Shown here: one piece after another, positions 7,272 through 15,830 of the stretch
How positions within the stretch are numbered: position 1 is the stretch's first letter
Layout of the letters: every line of letters begins with the position of its first letter
From: Thermosipho ferrireducens
GTDB lineage: Bacteria; Thermotogota; Thermotogae; Thermotogales; Fervidobacteriaceae
Reading direction: 5' to 3'
Assembly (NCBI RefSeq): GCF_017358165.1
Contig: NZ_CP071446.1
Coordinates: 62,001-126,000 of the forward strand
DNA length: 64,000 nucleotides
Translations under genes and position numbers: made by a program
Notes under the pieces: model-generated
Seen by the model: only the letters and a program-made list of their open reading frames with translations
Database searches by the model: none
Told to the model about the DNA's origin: nothing

Positions 7272-8590
7272 CCTCTCACACCTTTCCACATTTTAAGCGC
7301 ATCAATTGTCATACCTATTAATCCTCTTCTCTTTCTAAACATTTCAAATATTTCCTTTTGCATTTCCCATTTGGGTGTTCCATCCACATTCAAAAACCTA
7401 TACGCTGCATCATTAAGTAGTGAAGGATAAATTTCAAAAAACTGGTGATTTTTCTCCATTATTGAAGTTAAATCTTTATATTTCTTCAAATCTTTAATTA
7501 TGAAAGAGTCACGTAGCTTTAAATAATACTTCTTTAGAAACTTTCGTGAAAAATCACCTTTTTCAAACGCATCTACAAGTGTTTCTCCTGCAAGCATTCC
7601 TGAAGTTATAGCATGGTTGGAACCTTCTCTATGGATAGAATTTACCATCATACCAGCATCACCTACTACCAAAATTCTATTATCATAAAGCCTTGGCATG
7701 GAATAATAACCACCCTCAGGAATTAAATGAGCCATATATTCGTTTGCGGAATTTTTATTTTCACCTAATAATTCACTAATTGCCGGGTGTTCTTTTAAAT
7801 TTTGCAAAAGTTCATAAGGTGTAAATTTATTATTCTGCTTCAAATCTTCTATTAAAACTCCTGCTCCTAATGATATGGAGTCTTTATTTGAATATAAAAA
7901 TCCTATTCCCATCATACCCTTTGACCAGCTACCAATTATTTCTATTGTTGCACCTTCATTTTCATTACCAACACCAAAAATGTCATTGATTCTTTCTGTT
8001 GACATAGGAATTATTTCTTTCACAGCAATTGCCGCCATTTTCGGTGTAATATCACGTTTCCTTAATCCAGCTTTGAGAGTTAATATTGGATTTACCCCTT
8101 CAGCAATAACCACAGCTTTACAATAGATTTCCCCTTTAGGTCTTGAAGTTTTAACACCTATTATTTCGTCGTTCTCCCAGATAAAGTCTTCCACCTTAGT
8201 TTTTGATATTATCAAAGCCCCGGTTTTTTCAACTTTTTTTGCAAACCAGTTATCAAATTTTGCTCTTAATACCGTAAAAGCATTTGGAGAGGTTTTCCAC
8301 TTCTCATTTCTGTGACCCGCTTTTATCACACCATCATCACTTAAAAACCACATGTTTTGTTCTATCACGTTTCTTTCTACAACATTAGCCTGTAGCATCT
8401 CATCAACTATTGTTTCAGATATTAACTTCTTAAGCGGAGATAAGTATAAAACTCCTCCCATTACATTTTTCGAACCAGGATACTCACCTTTTTCAACAAC
8501 TGCAACTTTTATTCCAGAACTTGCCAATTTGTACGCGGCTGACAACCCCGCTGGTCCTGCACCAATCACCACAACGTCAAATCTTATCAT
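7268..8590 (-). CDS. fixC: EtfC/FixC flavoprotein (ETF:quinone oxidoreductase type)
   Basis: An FAD-dependent, membrane-associated oxidoreductase of 440 residues. The N-terminal dinucleotide fold is clear (VVVIGAGPAGLSAAYKLA), and the typical second FAD motif VVGDAGMMVNSIHREGSNHA lies around residues 310-330. The family takes electrons from EtfAB and reduces (mena)quinone. In the EtfABCX complexes of Thermotoga maritima and Pyrobaculum, NADH oxidation is bifurcated to ferredoxin and menaquinone. ATGA overlaps with both neighbours show tight translational coupling. Confidence 0.93.
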   Translation of the reverse strand: MIRFDVVVIGAGPAGLSAAYKLASSGIKVAVVEKGEYPGSKNVMGGVLYLSPLKKLISETIVDEMLQANVVERNVIEQNMWFLSDDGVIKAGHRNEKWKTSPNAFTVLRAKFDNWFAKKVEKTGALIISKTKVEDFIWENDEIIGVKTSRPKGEIYCKAVVIAEGVNPILTLKAGLRKRDITPKMAAIAVKEIIPMSTERINDIFGVGNENEGATIEIIGSWSKGMMGIGFLYSNKDSISLGAGVLIEDLKQNNKFTPYELLQNLKEHPAISELLGENKNSANEYMAHLIPEGGYYSMPRLYDNRILVVGDAGMMVNSIHREGSNHAITSGMLAGETLVDAFEKGDFSRKFLKKYYLKLRDSFIIKDLKKYKDLTSIMEKNHQFFEIYPSLLNDAAYRFLNVDGTPKWEMQKEIFEMFRKRRGLIGMTIDALKMWKGVRG

Positions 8591-9597
8591 TTTCTCGCCC
8601 CGCTCTTTAATTTATTCTCAATTATTTCAATTAAAGCTGGAACAACTTTGTGTAAATCTCCTACAATTCCCATATCTGCAACCTCAAATATCGGTGCATT
8701 CTCATCTTTATTAATTGCTACAATAATATCAGATTCTTTAATCCCCACTATGTGCTGGATTGCTCCAGAGATTCCACAGGCTATGTATAATACTGGCCTT
8801 ATTGTTTTTCCTGTTTGCCCGACTTGATATTCATAAGGTACCCACCCTTTTTTCACCGCTGCTCTTGATGCTCCAACTTCACCTCCAAGTAAATCTGCAA
8901 GTTTTCTCAGCATTTTAAATCCCTCAGGCCCTCCTACACCATTCCCTCCTGATATAACTACAGGAGCATATTGTAAATTCGAACCACTTTTTACAGGTAT
9001 TGATTCCAGAACTTCTATTAATTTTTCCACTTCAGGCATTTGATATTCTTCAACTATAATTTCCCCGGCCCTTTTAAAATCTGGTGGCAATTCTTTCATA
9101 ACCCCAGGTCTTACAGTGGCCATCTGCGGAACATGCTCAGGGCAAAAAATAGTAGCCATTAAATTACCACCAAATGTCGGCCTTGTCATAGCTAAAAGTT
9201 CTTTCTCCGGGATAATGTCCAACCCGGTACAGTCTGCTGTAAGTCCCGTTTTTAACTCTGTTGCAATCATCCCTGCTAATTCTCTGCCTTCTAACGTAGC
9301 TCCTATCAAAAATATCTCTGGTTTATATTTTTTAACCATATCAACCAATACCTTCTGGTATTTATAATTTATATACTCGTTTAGTTCAGAATTTTTCACA
9401 TACAATACCTTGTCAGCACCCCTTGCTATAGCCTCTTTACAAACTTCATCTAACTCATTCCCAAGGAGAACTCCCCAGACTTCGCTACCTTCCAGTTTTT
9501 CAGAAAGTTCTCTGGCTTTTGCCATAAGTTCCCAGGAGACAGGTTTTGCTTTTTGATTAACAGTTTCTATGAAAACGAATATATTCGAGTGTTTCAT
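8587..9597 (-). CDS. etfA: Electron transfer flavoprotein alpha subunit (FixB type)
   Basis: A 336-residue EtfA/FixB protein. The N-terminal ETF fold is followed by the conserved C-terminal FAD-binding domain, seen as GASRAAVKKGWVP, QVGQTGKTIRPVLYIACGIS, then INKDENAPIF and the closing MGIVGDLHKVVP. This domain binds one FAD and swings between donor and acceptor in bifurcating Etfs. It overlaps fixC by an ATGA junction and follows etfB directly. The gene context (etfB-A-C-X) is that of the bifurcating EtfABCX class rather than the mitochondrial-type ETF. Confidence 0.95.
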   Translation of the reverse strand: MKHSNIFVFIETVNQKAKPVSWELMAKARELSEKLEGSEVWGVLLGNELDEVCKEAIARGADKVLYVKNSELNEYINYKYQKVLVDMVKKYKPEIFLIGATLEGRELAGMIATELKTGLTADCTGLDIIPEKELLAMTRPTFGGNLMATIFCPEHVPQMATVRPGVMKELPPDFKRAGEIIVEEYQMPEVEKLIEVLESIPVKSGSNLQYAPVVISGGNGVGGPEGFKMLRKLADLLGGEVGASRAAVKKGWVPYEYQVGQTGKTIRPVLYIACGISGAIQHIVGIKESDIIVAINKDENAPIFEVADMGIVGDLHKVVPALIEIIENKLKSGARK

Positions 9598-10442
9598 TTT
9601 TCATCACTCTCCAAAATAGTATTAAAAATTTCTACAAGTCTAATTGCTGAGAATTTTTTTAATTCCAAAAGTAACCTTTCCGCTGCCTTTTTTGGTTCAT
9701 CATTTTTAGAAATAATATCACCACCTTTTCTTGCAGGTGGGACATTAGTTCTTACAACACGCGTAGGGGAACCAAAAAATCCACAAAGCTTTGGATCAGC
9801 TCCTATATCTTTTGCATTCAAAACCTTTGGCTCATACTTAATCGCTCTAATTAAATCCGGAAGTGATCCATACCTTGGTTTTGCAAATTCATGAGTTATA
9901 GTCAACACTGCCGGTAATTTAATCCTGATTTTCTCATATCCTCGATCTATCCTCCTAACAGCAATAACATACTCATCGGTTACTTTTTCTATTTTTTCAA
10001 TGTAAGCCCCCAGCGAATAACCGCGTCTTGTAGCTATTCCCGGGCCTACTTGCCCGGTATCACCATCAGCTGCCTGCTTTCCAGTTAAAATGATGTCAAA
10101 CCTTCCAAAATCTTCTTCGATTTTGTTTATTCCCAGGTTTAGAGCATAAGTTGTGGCTAAGGTATCAGCTCCAGCAAATGTTCTATCGCTAAGTAAGTAA
10201 GCTTCATCAATCCCAAACATTAACGCATCTTTTAACGCGTTGATAGCTTGAGGTGGTCCCATTGTTAAAACACATGTTTTAGCTCCCATTTCTTCTTTCA
10301 AATGAGCTGCTAACTCCAGAGCGTGTAAATCATCTGGATTTATAACAGCAGGAACACCTTCCCTAATAAGATTGTTCGTTTTTCTGTCAATCCTAACATT
10401 TGTGGTATCTGGAATTTGTTTAATACAAACTAATACATTCAT
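9594..10442 (-). CDS. etfB: Electron transfer flavoprotein beta subunit (FixA type)
   Basis: A 282-residue EtfB/FixA protein. The start is characteristic (MNVLVCIKQIPDTT, then INPDDLHALELA), followed by LTMGPPQA and the segment with TGKQAADGDTGQVGP. In bifurcating Etfs this subunit holds the FAD that accepts hydride from NADH and splits the electron pair. It overlaps etfA by ATGA and lies 11 bases after the cytochrome c maturation gene resC, joining the Etf and cytochrome halves of the operon. Confidence 0.95.
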   Translation of the reverse strand: MNVLVCIKQIPDTTNVRIDRKTNNLIREGVPAVINPDDLHALELAAHLKEEMGAKTCVLTMGPPQAINALKDALMFGIDEAYLLSDRTFAGADTLATTYALNLGINKIEEDFGRFDIILTGKQAADGDTGQVGPGIATRRGYSLGAYIEKIEKVTDEYVIAVRRIDRGYEKIRIKLPAVLTITHEFAKPRYGSLPDLIRAIKYEPKVLNAKDIGADPKLCGFFGSPTRVVRTNVPPARKGGDIISKNDEPKKAAERLLLELKKFSAIRLVEIFNTILESDEK

Positions 10443-10453
10443 GATTTTCCCTC

Positions 10454-11245
10454 CTAAGAATAACTATGTAGCCCAGAAAGTATGTAATTTACTCCGAAAA
10501 ATGTAAAAATCATTAGCATAAACGCAATTATAGCTATAATACTGCTTCGTTTACCCTTCCATTTCAAAAGATATCTTGAATGCAAATAACCGGCATAGAA
10601 AAGCCAGGTGATCAGACTCCAGGTTTCTTTCGGATCCCACGACCAAAATCTTCCCCACGCATACTTAGCCCATATAGCTCCAAAAATTAAAGCTCCCAGC
10701 GTAAAAAATGGAAAACCTATGAGTATGCTTTTGTATGTTAACTCGTCCATTTTCTTTTTGACCTTCTCTTTTTTAGACCATAAATATATCAACGCTGTGG
10801 CAAAAGATACTACGAAAAATACTTCCCCTATAAAAGCAAAAGAAACATGCAAAACAAGCCAGTAACTTTGAAGTGCAGGTATCGGGGGGTTAATTTCTGA
10901 TGAAACCAATGGAGAAGAAGATATGGCAAAGAAAGTTGTTAACACAGCGATTGATATGAAAGCCGTCTGAGAATCTATTTTGTATTTCTTATAAAAATAA
11001 AAAACCACAAAAGCTCCAACCCAGGCAATAAAAGTGACAGCTTCAAAAGTTGATGTGATTGGTATAAATTTCATTTGAATTCCCCGCAAAATCAAACCCG
11101 GTGTTTCTAAAATACCGGCCAAAAGAAGCGTGTACATTGCCAAAGCATGAATTTTCTCCTTTTTTAAAAACAAAGAAATTATTTCCATAAGCAAAGCAAC
11201 CAGATACAGTCCAAAAGCCAGAGAATAAAATATAGTATCTTTCAC
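10454..11245 (-). CDS. ccsA: Cytochrome c maturation protein ResC/CcsA
   Basis: A polytopic membrane protein of 263 residues with about eight helices and the Trp-rich haem-handling motif WGRFWSWDPKETWSL. It is the ResC/CcsA half of cytochrome c biogenesis System II, which exports haem and ligates it to CxxCH motifs outside the membrane. The likely external histidine ligands flank this motif. The GTG start follows AAGGGGGAG. It directly follows resB, as expected for a two-part synthetase, and sits between the cytochromes it would serve and the Etf genes. Confidence 0.92.
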   Translation of the reverse strand: MKDTIFYSLAFGLYLVALLMEIISLFLKKEKIHALAMYTLLLAGILETPGLILRGIQMKFIPITSTFEAVTFIAWVGAFVVFYFYKKYKIDSQTAFISIAVLTTFFAISSSPLVSSEINPPIPALQSYWLVLHVSFAFIGEVFFVVSFATALIYLWSKKEKVKKKMDELTYKSILIGFPFFTLGALIFGAIWAKYAWGRFWSWDPKETWSLITWLFYAGYLHSRYLLKWKGKRSSIIAIIAFMLMIFTFFGVNYILSGLHSYS

Positions 11246-11257
11246 AAAAACTCCCCC

Positions 11258-12430
11258 TTACAATTTTTCTTTTTGATAAAAGTAAACTCTTATTTTGTCC
11301 TTGTCTCTCACCGCATAAACTTTATTATAATCTCTTCTTATTGAAAGCATGGACCCTATTCCTATGAATATTAACGCTATAAACATTAGTAAATCTCCCT
11401 GTGATTTAACATACAAAAGACCTGTTTGTTCATATTTTTTATATCCAGCCAAATACGCTTTTACCGGAAAGTCTTTCGGATCAGTGGGATAATCAAAGTT
11501 TTCGAAAACCCACTGTCTGCCAATTCTTACTCCAAGTAAATTGTAATATTCAACTAAAATAGCAGGATTTACCGGTTCATTACTCATGTTATAAACTTTT
11601 CCATTGGAAACTCTCAAGTGTGGGATAAATCTACTTATTTTTATCCTATAATTTCCCGCTTTAAAACTACTATCATCTGGTCCCTCATAAACATAATCCA
11701 ACCCTTCAAATCTCAACTTAACATTCCAATCAACCTTATGAGACCATTGATATAATTTCCCTTTTTGAATATTCATAGGTTTATTAACCTCTATACTATA
11801 AGTTTTACCATCATATCTTACTATTGAGATCCAATCTTTTGGCATTCCATTTTCGTAAGTATAGAATTTAAAATCTGCTAATTCCAACACTTTTCCATCA
11901 ACGTTAAACTCATCACCAGGACTCAAATAAAATTTCTCCATTTTAGTTGTAAGACCTATAACTAAACCACTAACAATAGCGATTAAAATACCAACATGGA
12001 TTATATCTGGACCTATCTTTCCCAGAAGTGCTTTACTTCCATACATTTCATTTCCTTTAATCTTTGCTTTAAACCCCTGTTCTTTTAGCTTGATTTTTAA
12101 TTCCTTCATACTTCCTTCAAATTCTTCAACACTATCACTTTTAAACCTTTTTCTAAACAACGAAGGGTAAACTTTTACAATTCGAACAAAAGTACATACC
12201 AGGGTATTCAGGAAAAAAAGCGTTAAAAGAAATCCAAAAATTATAGAATTACTATAATGATCAAGCTGCAAAAATAAAATGATATATCCTGTAATACCAT
12301 ATTTTGAAATATAATACTCTGATACATGATATTGTGGGATAAATGTCCCTAAAGCGGCAAAGATTGAAATTGATATCATTAACACTAAAGCAAATTTTAA
12401 TGATTTAAAAAGCTCTATAACCTTTTTCAT
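11258..12430 (-). CDS. resB: Cytochrome c maturation protein ResB/CcsB
   Basis: A 390-residue ResB-family protein. Three N-terminal membrane helices (about 10-30, 60-85 and 135-160) precede a large extracytoplasmic beta-rich domain, and a final membrane helix lies near residues 345-365. The opening KSLKFALVLMISISIFAALGT is typical. With ResC it forms the System II synthetase that delivers haem to apocytochromes. Its start overlaps the end of the tetraheme cytochrome gene by ATGA. I find no separate thiol-disulfide partner (ResA or CcdA) in this window. Confidence 0.9.
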   Translation of the reverse strand: MKKVIELFKSLKFALVLMISISIFAALGTFIPQYHVSEYYISKYGITGYIILFLQLDHYSNSIIFGFLLTLFFLNTLVCTFVRIVKVYPSLFRKRFKSDSVEEFEGSMKELKIKLKEQGFKAKIKGNEMYGSKALLGKIGPDIIHVGILIAIVSGLVIGLTTKMEKFYLSPGDEFNVDGKVLELADFKFYTYENGMPKDWISIVRYDGKTYSIEVNKPMNIQKGKLYQWSHKVDWNVKLRFEGLDYVYEGPDDSSFKAGNYRIKISRFIPHLRVSNGKVYNMSNEPVNPAILVEYYNLLGVRIGRQWVFENFDYPTDPKDFPVKAYLAGYKKYEQTGLLYVKSQGDLLMFIALIFIGIGSMLSIRRDYNKVYAVRDKDKIRVYFYQKEKL

Positions 12431-13038
12431 TTTTTATCCTCCCATTCCAGCACTCCATGAACAAAATTATAGTGACAATCAAAGCAAGAAAGACCCTTTT
12501 CTTTCACTTTTAGTTGTTGATGTATATTTATACCATAAGCCTCTACTTCCATATATGGTATTTCTTCACTTTCCCCATGACATTCCAGACATGTTTCTTC
12601 CGTCAAATTTTTTTCATAGGCTATCTTTTCCCAGTGCTCTTTATAATTGTTATACCAATCTTCTCTGTTTTCAGGATGGTCCTGAGTAAAATAGATCCAC
12701 GCCTCTCTTAATCCTCCTAACTTTGCCCTTGTAAACCCAGCAATATCGGAGGGAATATGGCAATCTGCACAATCAACTCCAGCCTCTCCATGACTGGTTT
12801 CATAAAACTCCTTTTCAAAGTATGGATGGCAGGTCAAACAAAAACTATTAGTTGAAGTTGCCTCTATTGCAATAACCAATCCTATTCCACCCAAAATAAA
12901 TACACCTAACAAGATAATCGCAATCTTTTCAGAAAGATGGACATGTCTTCTCACAAAATCAAAAAACAACAATATTAAATTGAAACCAGCTACTACAACC
13001 TCAAAAAGCAATTTAAAAAAGTCAACAACAACTTTCAC
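12427..13038 (-). CDS. Membrane-anchored tetraheme cytochrome, NapC/NirT/NrfH family
   Basis: A 203-residue quinol-dehydrogenase-type cytochrome. One N-terminal membrane anchor (about 35-58) is followed at once by four haem sites, CLTCH, CADCH, CLECH and CFDCH, in the outward domain. This layout matches NapC/NirT/NrfH proteins, which oxidise menaquinol and pass electrons to periplasmic partners. No dedicated terminal reductase is encoded next to it; the triheme cytochrome at the operon end is the best partner candidate. It ends by overlapping resB. Confidence 0.92.
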   Translation of the reverse strand: MKVVVDFFKLLFEVVVAGFNLILLFFDFVRRHVHLSEKIAIILLGVFILGGIGLVIAIEATSTNSFCLTCHPYFEKEFYETSHGEAGVDCADCHIPSDIAGFTRAKLGGLREAWIYFTQDHPENREDWYNNYKEHWEKIAYEKNLTEETCLECHGESEEIPYMEVEAYGINIHQQLKVKEKGLSCFDCHYNFVHGVLEWEDKK

Positions 13039-13047
13039 GATCCCACC

Positions 13048-13656
13048 TCAGTTTAAAGGTAATATAGCAAAGATAAGTGGTGTCCAAAGCATATGAATAT
13101 ACATAGTTGTTGTCACTTTCCCTGTAATAAAATAGGTCACAGAAAAAATTAAACCTATTATAAACGCAGAAATAACTAAGACTATATTCATAGTATATAA
13201 GTAAATCAACGAATATATCGCAGAAGAAATTGTTAAAGCAATAACAGGATTGTCTATACTATCAACTAACGCTTTTGTTACAAAACCTCGCCAAAAAATT
13301 TCTTCAAAAATTCCAATCAACATAAGTACTATTATCAAAAGCACAAAGTCATATCTATCCATTAGTCTATAAATATCCTCTATACCTTCACGCAACGGTT
13401 CGAAAAAATTAGCTATAAATCTAAGTATCCAGAAAAGAAAGTACATTAGCGCAGTCTCCAGAATAATCAAAACCGCTTCTAATTTGTTAACTTTCAACCC
13501 TATGTCCGCACCAAAAATCACTCCAAGCACTGCTAACACAAATGAAGAAATCAACATAACATAAAGGAAATCTGAAAATTTAAACACGTTGTACCAGAGT
13601 ATATACGCCAGAATTAATAACGATAGGAATCCAGGGATACGAATTTTCTTATGCAC
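13048..13656 (-). CDS. CPBP-family intramembrane protease-like protein
   Basis: A 202-residue membrane protein with about six helices. It carries the CPBP/Abi (CAAX-protease-like) motifs: EEIFWRGF (the EExxxR element) and a late histidine in MYIHMLW. Members cleave substrates within the membrane, but the substrate here is unknown. It uses GTG at 13656 behind GAGGTGATA and is the first gene of the Etf/cytochrome operon, nine bases before the tetraheme cytochrome. A role in processing or assembly is possible but only an inference. Confidence 0.85.
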   Translation of the reverse strand: MHKKIRIPGFLSLLILAYILWYNVFKFSDFLYVMLISSFVLAVLGVIFGADIGLKVNKLEAVLIILETALMYFLFWILRFIANFFEPLREGIEDIYRLMDRYDFVLLIIVLMLIGIFEEIFWRGFVTKALVDSIDNPVIALTISSAIYSLIYLYTMNIVLVISAFIIGLIFSVTYFITGKVTTTMYIHMLWTPLIFAILPLN

Positions 13657-13679
13657 ATTATCACCTCAACAATTTTGAT

Positions 13680-13707
13680 ACAATACATGTAGCAAAAAAG
13701 ATTTCAA
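13680..13707 (-). promoter_or_regulatory. Candidate promoter of the Etf/cytochrome operon
   Basis: On the minus strand TTGAAA (13702-13707), a 16-bp spacer and TATTGT (13680-13685) lie about 25 bases before the first gene. The -10 element is imperfect, so this is tentative. Confidence 0.4.
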
Positions 13708-14093
13708 TAATGACATTCTCTGATTTTCTCTGACCTTAAAAATTCAATGGATTTATCAACCTGATTCAGGAGAACAATCACTATCGACACCATTTTTGTG
13801 CTCGAAAAGTTAGGTATTTATAATATTAACTCACGCATAAATTAGAATGTTAACTATTAATCATGTACAAAGCAAAATCTCCTGGGGAAAAGACTTAAAA
13901 ACCGACTGTTGCTGAAACAATGGAGGCGACAAAAGAGAAAGGCATTATTGCTGTTAAATATTTTATAAATTTCACAATCCCCCTCCCGACAGTAGGGCGC
14001 TAAAAATTATACCACAAATTAATCTAAAAAAACAAATAGATGTAAAATTTTATTTAAATAATTTCCAAAACAGAAACAAAAATTATATATCAC
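13708..14093. other. Intergenic stretch without a recognisable gene
   Basis: AT-rich sequence between the operon promoter and the first repeat island. The only reading frame of note is a 27-codon ATG frame at 13920 with no ribosome site. I see no tRNA, terminator or riboswitch that I could defend. Confidence 0.5.
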
Positions 14094-14402
14094 GAGATTC
14101 CTCGCCTCCACGCTCCTCGGAATGACATATTTCAGGGATGCCAATCCTTACTGTTTTTTGTCATCCTGAGGAACGAAGTGACGAAGGATCTTATTCTTTT
14201 ACCAACCTCACCAACTCTCGCCAATTATAAGATTCCTCACCTTTCGGGCTCGGAATGACACAGAAGGGATCCAACTCTCGCTAACCTCGCCAACCCCGCT
14301 AATTATAAGATTCCTCACCCTTCGGGTTCGGAATGACACAGGAGGGAGCCAACTCTCGCTAACTCTCGCTAACCTTGCTAATTTTGCTAACCTCGCCAAA
14401 TT
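14094..14402. repeat. Composite repeat island 1
   Basis: A GC-richer island of two repeat types. One is a degenerate 9-10-base tandem unit, AACCTCGCC / AACTCTCGCT. The other is a REP-like unit reading GATTCCTCACCCTTCGGG followed by TTCGGAATGACA, present three times, plus one copy of GTCATCCTGAGGAACGAAG. Closely similar islands lie at 19804, 42030 and 48708. Open frames inside it translate to artefacts such as LARLARV. Confidence 0.85.
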
Positions 14403-14462
14403 TGTACCTTATTACCAAGCAAAGTCATACTAAATCTTATTCGCCCAGAGCCTGAAAAAATA

Positions 14463-14471
14463 TGGTATAAT
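14463..14471 (+). promoter_or_regulatory. Extended -10 promoter
   Basis: TGGTATAAT (TG at 14463-14464, TATAAT 14466-14471) is an extended -10 element with no clear -35 box. It lies about 60 bases before the MBL-fold gene. Confidence 0.5.
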
Positions 14472-14531
14472 TTCGTTGAACCTCGAATAGTGTCATTTCT
14501 CAACAAAGATCACCGTTAGGAGTATAGAAAC

Positions 14532-15275
14532 TTGAAAATTAAAATTTTGTGCAATGATTCCTCAAGAAAAAATTTCTTTTATGAACATGGCCTTTCAATT
14601 CTAATTAATGATACAATTCTATTTGATACAGGCCAAACAGACATTTTTATAAAAAATGGCGAGAAATTGCACGTTGACTTTCAAAAAATTGAGAAAATTT
14701 TTATTTCTCATGGTCATTATGATCACGTAGGAGGATTATTTCACCTCCAGAATAAAACAAATGCCACTGTCTTCATCCACAAAAAAGCGTTAATTCCAAA
14801 ATTTAGTGCTAAAAAATTCGCGGGAATTCCTTACGATTGGAATAAAATTCCTTTTAAGGTGGTTTATACTGACAAGGATACAGTTATTGACAATATTCAT
14901 ATCATAAACTCTATTCCAACCGATAAAGAAATAATCAACAAAAAATTTAATGTAAACGGGAAACAGGATCTATTTGACGATGAAATAAACTTGATTATTA
15001 ATAATGTTCTTTTTACTGGCTGTGCTCACAAAGGTATTGAAAATATTTTGAAATATACCATGAAAAATTATAAAATAAAAGCTGTGGTTGGTGGATTTCA
15101 TTTGTCAGGTGCTTCAAGCAAAAGAATAAAAAAGATAATAGCTCTTTTTAAAAGTTACAATCTCGAAATTTTTCCACTGCATTGCACAGGAAGTGATGTA
15201 ATTAAACTTTTAAAAGAGGAATTAAATGAAAAATGTATAGAATTAAAAGCTGGTGATGAATGGAGGTTAATATGA
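14532..15275 (+). CDS. MBL-fold metallohydrolase
   Basis: A 247-residue metallo-beta-lactamase-fold protein. The metal-binding motif ISHGHYDHVGG lies near residue 60, with further ligands expected in GCAHKG, GGFHLSG and PLHCTG. This subgroup is often annotated as dihydropterin-aminobenzene phosphate synthase-like, but the true substrate is generally unknown. The start is TTG 14532 after TTAGGAG. Its ATGA overlap with the PadR gene shows the two are cotranslated. Thiol or persulfide chemistry would fit the redox cluster around it but is not shown. Confidence 0.85.
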   Translation: MKIKILCNDSSRKNFFYEHGLSILINDTILFDTGQTDIFIKNGEKLHVDFQKIEKIFISHGHYDHVGGLFHLQNKTNATVFIHKKALIPKFSAKKFAGIPYDWNKIPFKVVYTDKDTVIDNIHIINSIPTDKEIINKKFNVNGKQDLFDDEINLIINNVLFTGCAHKGIENILKYTMKNYKIKAVVGGFHLSGASSKRIKKIIALFKSYNLEIFPLHCTGSDVIKLLKEELNEKCIELKAGDEWRLI

Positions 15276-15619
15276 GAAGAGGGTCAGGAAGATATAGAAA
15301 AACGTTTATTGAACCATTTATTTTATTGATTATAGCAGAAACTCCTCTTCATGGTTATGAAATTGCAAACAAACTTTCCAGATATGGAATAGAACTTACA
15401 GGATTAGGTCAAATGGGAAATTTATATAGAATTTTATCGAGACTTGAAGATGAAAAATACATCACTTCACAATGGGATTCAAATGCCCGAGGGCCATCTA
15501 AAAAAGTTTATTCTATCACCCCAAAAGGTATTGAACAATTGAAAAACAGCAAGAAAGAATTATTAAAAGTTAAAAAAATCATAGAAGAATTCGTTTCAAA
15601 AGTCTCGAAATTTGAATGA
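15272..15619 (+). CDS. PadR-family transcriptional regulator
   Basis: A 115-residue PadR winged-helix protein. An FIEPFILLIIAETPLHGYEI opening is followed by recognition-helix and wing regions (LYRILSRLEDEKYI, then GPSKKVYSITPKG) and a short C-terminal helix for dimerisation. The start is ATG 15272 behind TGGAGG, overlapping the MBL stop. PadR proteins commonly bind ATGT/ACAT palindromes; a 19-bp palindrome of that kind lies at 17297 and related sites lie just after this gene. It is the obvious candidate regulator of the cluster. Confidence 0.9.
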   Translation: MRRGSGRYRKTFIEPFILLIIAETPLHGYEIANKLSRYGIELTGLGQMGNLYRILSRLEDEKYITSQWDSNARGPSKKVYSITPKGIEQLKNSKKELLKVKKIIEEFVSKVSKFE

Positions 15620-15629
15620 GGATTTTTTC

Positions 15630-15658
15630 TTGACAACTATATGTAAAAATACTATAAT
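15630..15658 (+). promoter_or_regulatory. Consensus promoter of the CoA-disulfide-reductase-like gene
   Basis: TTGACA (15630-15635), a 17-bp spacer and TATAAT (15653-15658) match the consensus. The spacer contains TATATGTAA (15638-15646), the exact half-site of the palindrome at 17297, so a bound repressor would block polymerase. Confidence 0.8.
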
Positions 15659-15691
15659 TAAATTGAAGATATATGCCAATTGAATATAATT
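15638..15691 (+). promoter_or_regulatory. Candidate PadR operators
   Basis: Two related sites. The first, inside the promoter spacer, is TATATGTA followed by an imperfect mirror TACTATA (15638-15656). The second, AGATATATG at 15668 running on to 15691, matches 18 of 24 positions of the operator region at 17295-17318. Binding by the adjacent PadR protein is inferred. Confidence 0.5.
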
Positions 15692-15830
15692 CTCTTTTAA
15701 TTCATTAATTTGTGAAAAAAAATATCTATGTTTTCTGAGAATAGGGTTCAAAGCAATAATAAAAATAAAAATTGATTATTGGCAATTGTGAAATTCTTAT
15801 TTAGCCAAGAACTTGAAGGGAGGGATTAAA

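Noticed and set aside
13920-14003. A 27-codon ATG frame in the gap before repeat island 1
   Set aside because: It has no ribosome site, no recognisable similarity and low coding character.
14208-14399. Open frame on the minus strand translating to repeated LARLARV and SFRTRRVRN
   Set aside because: It is the repeat island read as protein. The same artefact appears at 19723-19971 and 48769-49049 in several frames, with no ribosome site.
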